Shown here: positions 7,136 to 10,708 of the stretch, piece by piece
Position numbering within the stretch: position 1 is the stretch's first letter
How the letters are laid out: each line of letters starts with the position of its first letter
Source of the DNA: Euperipatoides rowelli
Taxonomy: Eukaryota; Onychophora; Udeonychophora; Euonychophora; Peripatopsidae
Length of the DNA: 10,708 nucleotides
NCBI GenBank assembly: GCA_003024985.2
Contig: PXIH01S0062403.1
Direction: 5' to 3' (one strand)
Translations under genes and position numbers: made by a program
The notes under the pieces: model-generated
What the model was told of the DNA's origin: nothing
Seen by the model: the letters and a program-made list of their open reading frames with translations, nothing else
Databases searched by the model: none

Positions 7136-7530
7136 CTGTGGATTGAAATAAAATAAATAATACAATGATTGTTTTGATATTATTTTTAAGTTGAACTCAA
7201 TTACTTTAATTATTATAAGCTGATTATTTTTTTTAAAAAACAAAAAATCAAATAATTTTATAGAAATCAACAAATATTACTTACAAAATTAAATTGAAAA
7301 ATATTGATTTATTTTTAATTGTCTTCAGTAGTCAGGATAAAATAAGTTTTTTTTTTTTTTCAATATACAGTATATTTAAAATAAAAAAGACACGATCCCT
7401 ATCTTTTTCAAAACCACCATACAGTATTATATTCTGAATATGTTTTACATAATTTTTTATACTAATGTAATGATATTATGCTCATGCCTCTTTTGTTCTC
7501 AAGGGGCTGGCCTGCAGTCATAGCCTAGAC
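7136..7530. other. TBCD intron immediately upstream of the exon; no gene seen
   Basis: The minus-strand polypyrimidine and acceptor of the TBCD exon lie at its left edge. The rest is AT-rich with an A/T homopolymer near 7348-7361. The right edge is the target site of the hAT element. No exon or other gene was recognised. Confidence 0.5.
7523..7530. repeat. Target site duplication, left copy (GCCTAGAC)
   Basis: Abuts the CAGGGGTC terminus and is identical to 7923-7930. Confidence 0.92.
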
Positions 7531-7922
7531 CAGGGGTCTGCAACCTGCAGCTCCAGAGCCTCATGCCACTCCAGAGCCGCATGCCGCTCCAGAACCGCAT
7601 GCTGCTCTTTCAGCAAATTTTGTGGCTCTTTGGAAATTGGCAGGTTTTTATTTTAATATATAAATTTCAAAAATGAACAAGTTTAATCAAAATGTTTTTT
7701 TTTTGTGTGTATGTGTGAAAGCCTTTTTTTATTCAGCTCAGAACGCCCGCCTCATGCCTGTACTATACATGTGCTGTACTGTTGTTTGGTGCGAGTTGCC
7801 CGGCACAGCTCATGCGAGGAGGTTACTTGATATCATTTAAGTTCTGAGGCTCTTCAATTTTTCAGTTTTTTCATTTTTTTGGCAGATTTAGCTCTTTGTC
7901 ACTGAAAAGTTGCTGATCCCTG
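7531..7922. mobile_element. Non-autonomous hAT element (392 bp) with perfect 8-bp target duplication
   Basis: The element starts CAGGGGTCTGCAACCT and ends with the inverted form CAGGGATCAGCAACTT (reversed), 13 of 16 bases alike. It is flanked by a perfect 8-base duplication, GCCTAGAC, at 7523-7530 and 7923-7930. CAGGG-type termini with an 8-base duplication are the signature of the hAT superfamily. The element is much richer in GC than its surroundings, has no transposase frame, and contains CTCTTT-bearing blocks near both ends (such as GCTGCTCTTT and TTTAGCTCTTTG). It must have been moved by a transposase encoded elsewhere. It lies in the inferred TBCD intron upstream of the exon at 6997-7135. 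Confidence 0.92.
7551..7604. repeat. Three 18-base tandem units inside the hAT element
   Basis: The units CTCCAGAGCCTCATGCCA, CTCCAGAGCCGCATGCCG and CTCCAGAACCGCATGCTG follow directly on each other at 7551, 7569 and 7587. A fourth unit appears to start with CTCTTT at 7605. This is local expansion of a subterminal block of the transposon, the kind of place transposase-binding sites often occur. Confidence 0.85.
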
Positions 7923-7930
7923 GCCTAGAC
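7923..7930. repeat. Target site duplication, right copy (GCCTAGAC)
   Basis: Follows the GATCCCTG terminus and is identical to 7523-7530. Confidence 0.92.
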
Positions 7931-7968
7931 AAAGCCAAGTTATCCTGCTCATACTGTGTGTGTATACA

Positions 7969-7985
7969 TTATTTATTTATTTATT
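7969..7985. repeat. (ATTT)n microsatellite, LINE 3' tail
   Basis: An ATTT tandem tract occurs at the presumed 3' end of the large LINE. It differs from the ATT tail of the fragment at 4741, in line with a separate family. Confidence 0.65.
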
Positions 7986-8117
7986 AAGTAAGGCCTTGTA
8001 AGAAAGCTTTTCGGCCCAAAAAAAAAAAAAATCAAGTATAGACAAACAGAAACAAGAAATCGTAGAAAAATACATAGATTCATTATCAAAATAAGAACAA
8101 GTAGATTACTCCAAGAA
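7986..8117 (-). other. 3' untranslated region of the large LINE
   Basis: This is about 130 bases between the ORF2 stop and the (ATTT)n tail. It includes a 14-base homopolymer (A on the plus strand, T on the element strand) at 8018-8031, and GGGCCGAAAAGCTTTC on the element strand, which could form part of a 3' recognition structure. Confidence 0.55.
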
Positions 8118-8461
8118 CTATACCATTTGCAGAAATTCCTCATGACCTAGTAATACAATATCCAAAGCTTTCTTGAAAGAACTCATAGAACAACCATCAA
8201 ATATTTCACTGGGTAGAGAATTACACACTCCCACTATCTATTACTAAAAAATTTTAATCTAATGGTAGTATTTGAAAAACAATTATTTTATACTTGTGCC
8301 CTCTGGTGAACTATTCTCTCCCCATTACAAACAAGTTTCTTGCATTTCTTTCTAAAACAATCAATTTGTAAGTAAACAATAAGTCTCCCCTATAAAGCCT
8401 TTGTTGTGGAGTAAAAATATTAAATTTCCTGAGATTAAAAAGTCTAGATTCATAAGGTAGA
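8118..8461 (-). pseudogene. LINE ORF2 C-terminal tail (CR1/L2 type)
   Basis: After the stop of the reverse transcriptase frame, homology resumes in another frame: YESRLFNLRKFNIFTPQQ and RLYRGDLLFTYKLIVL, then after further breaks NSLPSEIFDG and SSFKKALDIVLL, ending with TAG at 8120-8118. The same blocks (Y-E-x-R-L, R-G-D-L, N-S-L-P, F-K-x-x-L-D) occur in the fragment at 4741-5204. Confidence 0.8.
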
Positions 8462-9639
8462 TTAACAAAGTGAAAAATCTTTTTTAGTATATTTTCTAAA
8501 ATGGAGATTCAATTTATCCACATCGCCTTTATTTTTGATGTAATAAATAAGGTGACAATAGTCAATCACACCTTGAATGTAAGTTTTATAAATTGAAGAG
8601 AACAATGTAACAGTGACATGAGTAAACAAATAAAAAGTATAAGCAAATACTTGAGAAATACGTTTAACCAGGTTACCGGTATGCAAATTAAAAATAAGGC
8701 GTCGGTCAAAGGTAATACCCAAGTCTTTGAATTGATCCACTTCTCTCACAACTTTACCACAAATAGATATGTCAATATCCATTTGCTTTCCAAGTTTTAT
8801 ATAAACAGTTTTATCATGATTAATTACTAAGCCATTCTCACTAAACCATTTACTCAAAATATTAAGGTCATCTTGCAGGTAATTAACATCAGTAAAATAT
8901 TGTATAACACTAATAATTTTCATGTAGTCAGCATAACTGACAACCTTGGAAAGAGTTAAATGAGGAAAATCAGATATTAAAATATTAAACAAGGTAGGGG
9001 CTAAAATGGTTCCCTGAGGAAGACCCTTCAAACAAGAAAATCGTTGGGATAAAACATCATTAATAGACACATAATATCTGTCAATCAGAAAATAATATAT
9101 CCACTTTGTCAAGTCAATATCAAAACCCAGTCTAAGCATTTTAGAACAAAGATAAGTGGGGCAAACATTGTCGAAAGCCTTTGACAAGTCTAGAAACAAA
9201 TTAACAACTGTGAAACCACTATCAATCATTTCAGTCCAATACTTCACAGAATATAATAAGTTATCCACACAGCCAAGACTTTTCTGAAATCAAATTGCCC
9301 ATCTGACAATATCCTTAAGCTTTCCATTTGAAACAGTAAATGTTTAAGAATTATCTTTTGGTTATTTTACTAAAATTATTAGTCAAAGAGATGGGGCGAT
9401 AATTTTCCAGATTATCCATATTCCCCTTTTTATGCTTAGGAATTGTATAAGAGTTTTTCCATTCTAAAGGGATGTAACATTGAGACAATGAAAAATTAAT
9501 TATCTCAAAAATATAAAGTATAAAAAAACTAGATGTGTTTTGAGAAACCCATATGAGATTGAATCCGACCTCTGGTACTAGAGTTTTTAACAGATTCAAC
9601 TGCGCTAATAAAGTCTCCCATCTCAACTGAAAGATTAGA
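8462..9639 (-). pseudogene. LINE ORF2 reverse transcriptase domain, catalytic site mutated
   Basis: The N-terminal part (9626-9351) ends NLENYRPISLTNNFSKI, the standard LINE entry motif. Two frameshifts (near 9350 and 9285) lead to an open frame of 268 codons (9268-8462). Motif A reads LFLDLSKAFDNV (Asp27 of this frame), motif B GLPQGTILAPTLFNILISDF (82-101), and motif C SYADYMKI (111-118). Motif C should be YADD; the second aspartate is Tyr here (TAC at 8926-8924, one base from GAC), which removes a metal-binding catalytic residue. Later conserved blocks KWFSENGLVINHDKT and QFKDLGITFD are present. The enzyme would copy RNA at the target nick; this copy cannot. The small plus-strand frame at 8618-8830 is a shadow of this gene. 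Confidence 0.92.
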
Positions 9640-10054
9640 TTGTATGTTTGAAAATTTATCTTTCAAAAAATATTTGAGCTTAGGATCCAAAGGAGAATGA
9701 CCATCTTTATCAGATGTAAAAAATTGTCAAAAAGGTTAGCTATTAATTTTTGGTTAAAATAAGTGATTTGACCATATTTTATTTTAAAATCTTTAACATC
9801 ATATTTAGGTTTATTATTACTAAAGTATTTGTAAAGACATTTATAGTCCCTTTTTATGTTTTCTGCTATAAGATTAGATTATACAATTTTGGATTCTTTT
9901 ATGGAAAAAGTAACTTGATTTCTAATTAGTTTATATGAAGTATAGTCATCCCCCCCCCCATTTAGATTTATTATAAACCTCAAATGATTGTTTCTTTTGT
10001 TGTTTCAATTGTAAGATATTATCAGATAGCCAACCCGTCTGAGTACTAGTTTTA
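9640..10054 (-). pseudogene. LINE ORF2 linker between endonuclease and reverse transcriptase (decayed)
   Basis: Translated pieces such as SYKLIRNQVTFSIKESK and ENIKRDYKCLYKYFSNNKP match the usual Y-x-x-x-R-N and W/Y-K-Y linker of LINE ORF2. The frame is disrupted by a TAA near 9883, by frameshifts (one near 9720), and next to a run of ten C on the plus strand (9950-9959). That run is a likely site of length change. Confidence 0.7.
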
Positions 10055-10708
10055 TTAACTCAGCATACAAAGCACAAAAGATTTCCCACTATCATAAACC
10101 ATTCCTGTATCAAATTCATTCAAATTTACAAAAATCAGTTGTGTATCTATTTCTCTTATAGTTTTAACATAAAATTGATTTTTACTTTTTCCAACAACTG
10201 TCATAAGATCAATTTCTATAGTTATATGCTCACTTTTACCCAGAGGCATAAGAGAAATAATATTCATAATTAATTAAGGATCATTGACAAATAGAAGATC
10301 CAGACAAGAAGAAGATTGGTGTCTAAACTTAGTATCAAATTTTATCATTTGAGTCAAACCATGATAAATTACAAGATCAATGAGTAATTGCTCATCAAAA
10401 CCACCATTAGAGGTAAAATTATACCAGTTAATAGTTGGGGTATTAAAGTCGCCTATAAGTACAAAATATTTAACTTTCTTGGAATTAAAATATATCAAAG
10501 CATTGCCAATATTTTTAATAGCTAAATTGTAATAGTCATTTGGATAATTAGGGGTTGTGTATATAACACCAAGTAACAAAGAATAAGTGCCCAAGGAAAT
10601 CAATATCCATACTGATTCAGATTGATCCTCTAAATCTTTTATCACATTGTATGAACAAGAAGAATGCAGATAAACAAGTAACCCACCGCCACCTACACAT
10701 ATTGTATA
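10055..10708 (-). pseudogene. LINE ORF2 endonuclease domain (partial, broken)
   Basis: The frame is open from the window edge: GGGGLLVYLHSS is followed by GVIYTTPNYP, the catalytic block LIGDFNTPTINW (GDFN at 10453-10442), and SSSCLDLLFVND. These are hallmarks of the LINE apurinic/apyrimidinic-like endonuclease, which nicks target DNA to prime reverse transcription. A TAA at 10276-10274 stops the frame just after LDLLFVNDP. The same frame resumes with SLMPLGKSEHITIEI until a second TAA at 10057-10055. The final catalytic motif is normally S-D-H; here it is S-E-H (Glu codon at 10231-10229), so the enzyme would be impaired even without the stop. The upstream catalytic residues lie outside the window. 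Confidence 0.88.

Larger units (their letters stand above)
7969..10708 (-). mobile_element. CR1/L2-like LINE, 5' end outside the window, inactive
   Basis: A single non-LTR retrotransposon copy fills this segment on the minus strand, the same strand as TBCD. In order it shows an apurinic-type endonuclease (from the window edge to about 10055), a linker, a reverse transcriptase and a CR1/L2-type C-terminal tail ending at 8118. A 3' untranslated part then ends in an (ATTT)n tract (7969-7985 on the plus strand), which I take as the 3' tail. The coding frame is broken by nonsense codons (10276-10274 and 10057-10055) and several frameshifts. The A run at 8018-8031 is on the plus strand, so it is not a poly(A) tail of this element. 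The copy resembles the fragment at 4741-5204 in its C-terminal tail but differs in sequence and tail microsatellite. Confidence 0.88.

Noticed and set aside
8018-8031. Run of 14 A as a possible poly(A) tail of the large LINE
   Set aside because: The LINE lies on the minus strand, where this is a T run, and it sits upstream of the (ATTT)n tract that better fits the 3' end.
8618-8830. Plus-strand open frame of 70 codons
   Set aside because: It is a shadow of the reverse transcriptase frame on the opposite strand.

Overview
The window looks like intronic DNA from an AT-rich animal genome, probably an invertebrate. The host gene is on the minus strand. Two short GC-richer blocks have clean splice signals and join in phase into a protein segment that I recognise as the C-terminal third of tubulin-folding cofactor D (TBCD): an upstream exon at 7135-6997 (minus) and the next exon at 3620-3505 (minus). 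The species cannot be named from the sequence. Nearly everything else is mobile-element or repeat DNA sitting in TBCD introns.

Layout from left to right. 283-839 is an imperfect palindrome. Its right arm carries a sequence matching the type I hammerhead self-cleaving ribozyme (718-772, plus), and its left arm carries a decayed copy on the other strand. 1187-1990 is a decayed non-LTR retrotransposon (LINE) fragment on the plus strand. 2011-2677 is a non-autonomous DNA transposon with inverted arms of about 160 bp and a perfect 8-bp target duplication; it probably landed in the 3' part of that LINE. 3505-3620 is a TBCD exon. 4741-5204 is the 3' end of a CR1/L2-like LINE on the minus strand, with an (ATT)n tail. 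6386-6775 is an AT-rich satellite-like array of GTAACTAGTTAC-type palindromes. 6997-7135 is a TBCD exon. 7531-7922 is a complete short hAT-type element with a perfect 8-bp target duplication. 7969-10708 is a long, broken LINE on the minus strand (endonuclease, linker, reverse transcriptase, CR1/L2-like tail) that runs off the right edge.

No mobile element in the window appears able to move by itself. The large LINE has nonsense codons, frameshifts, YADD changed to YADY in the reverse transcriptase and S-D-H changed to S-E-H in the endonuclease. The two DNA transposons have no transposase. Only the TBCD exons look under selection to stay coding. The most unusual signal is the hammerhead-like motif. 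Its core residues are all present, and it has two-part stem I pairing and a palindromic minimal stem III, the form reported for Penelope-like elements and animal retrozymes.

All family calls come from reading motifs by eye; no search or folding program was run.
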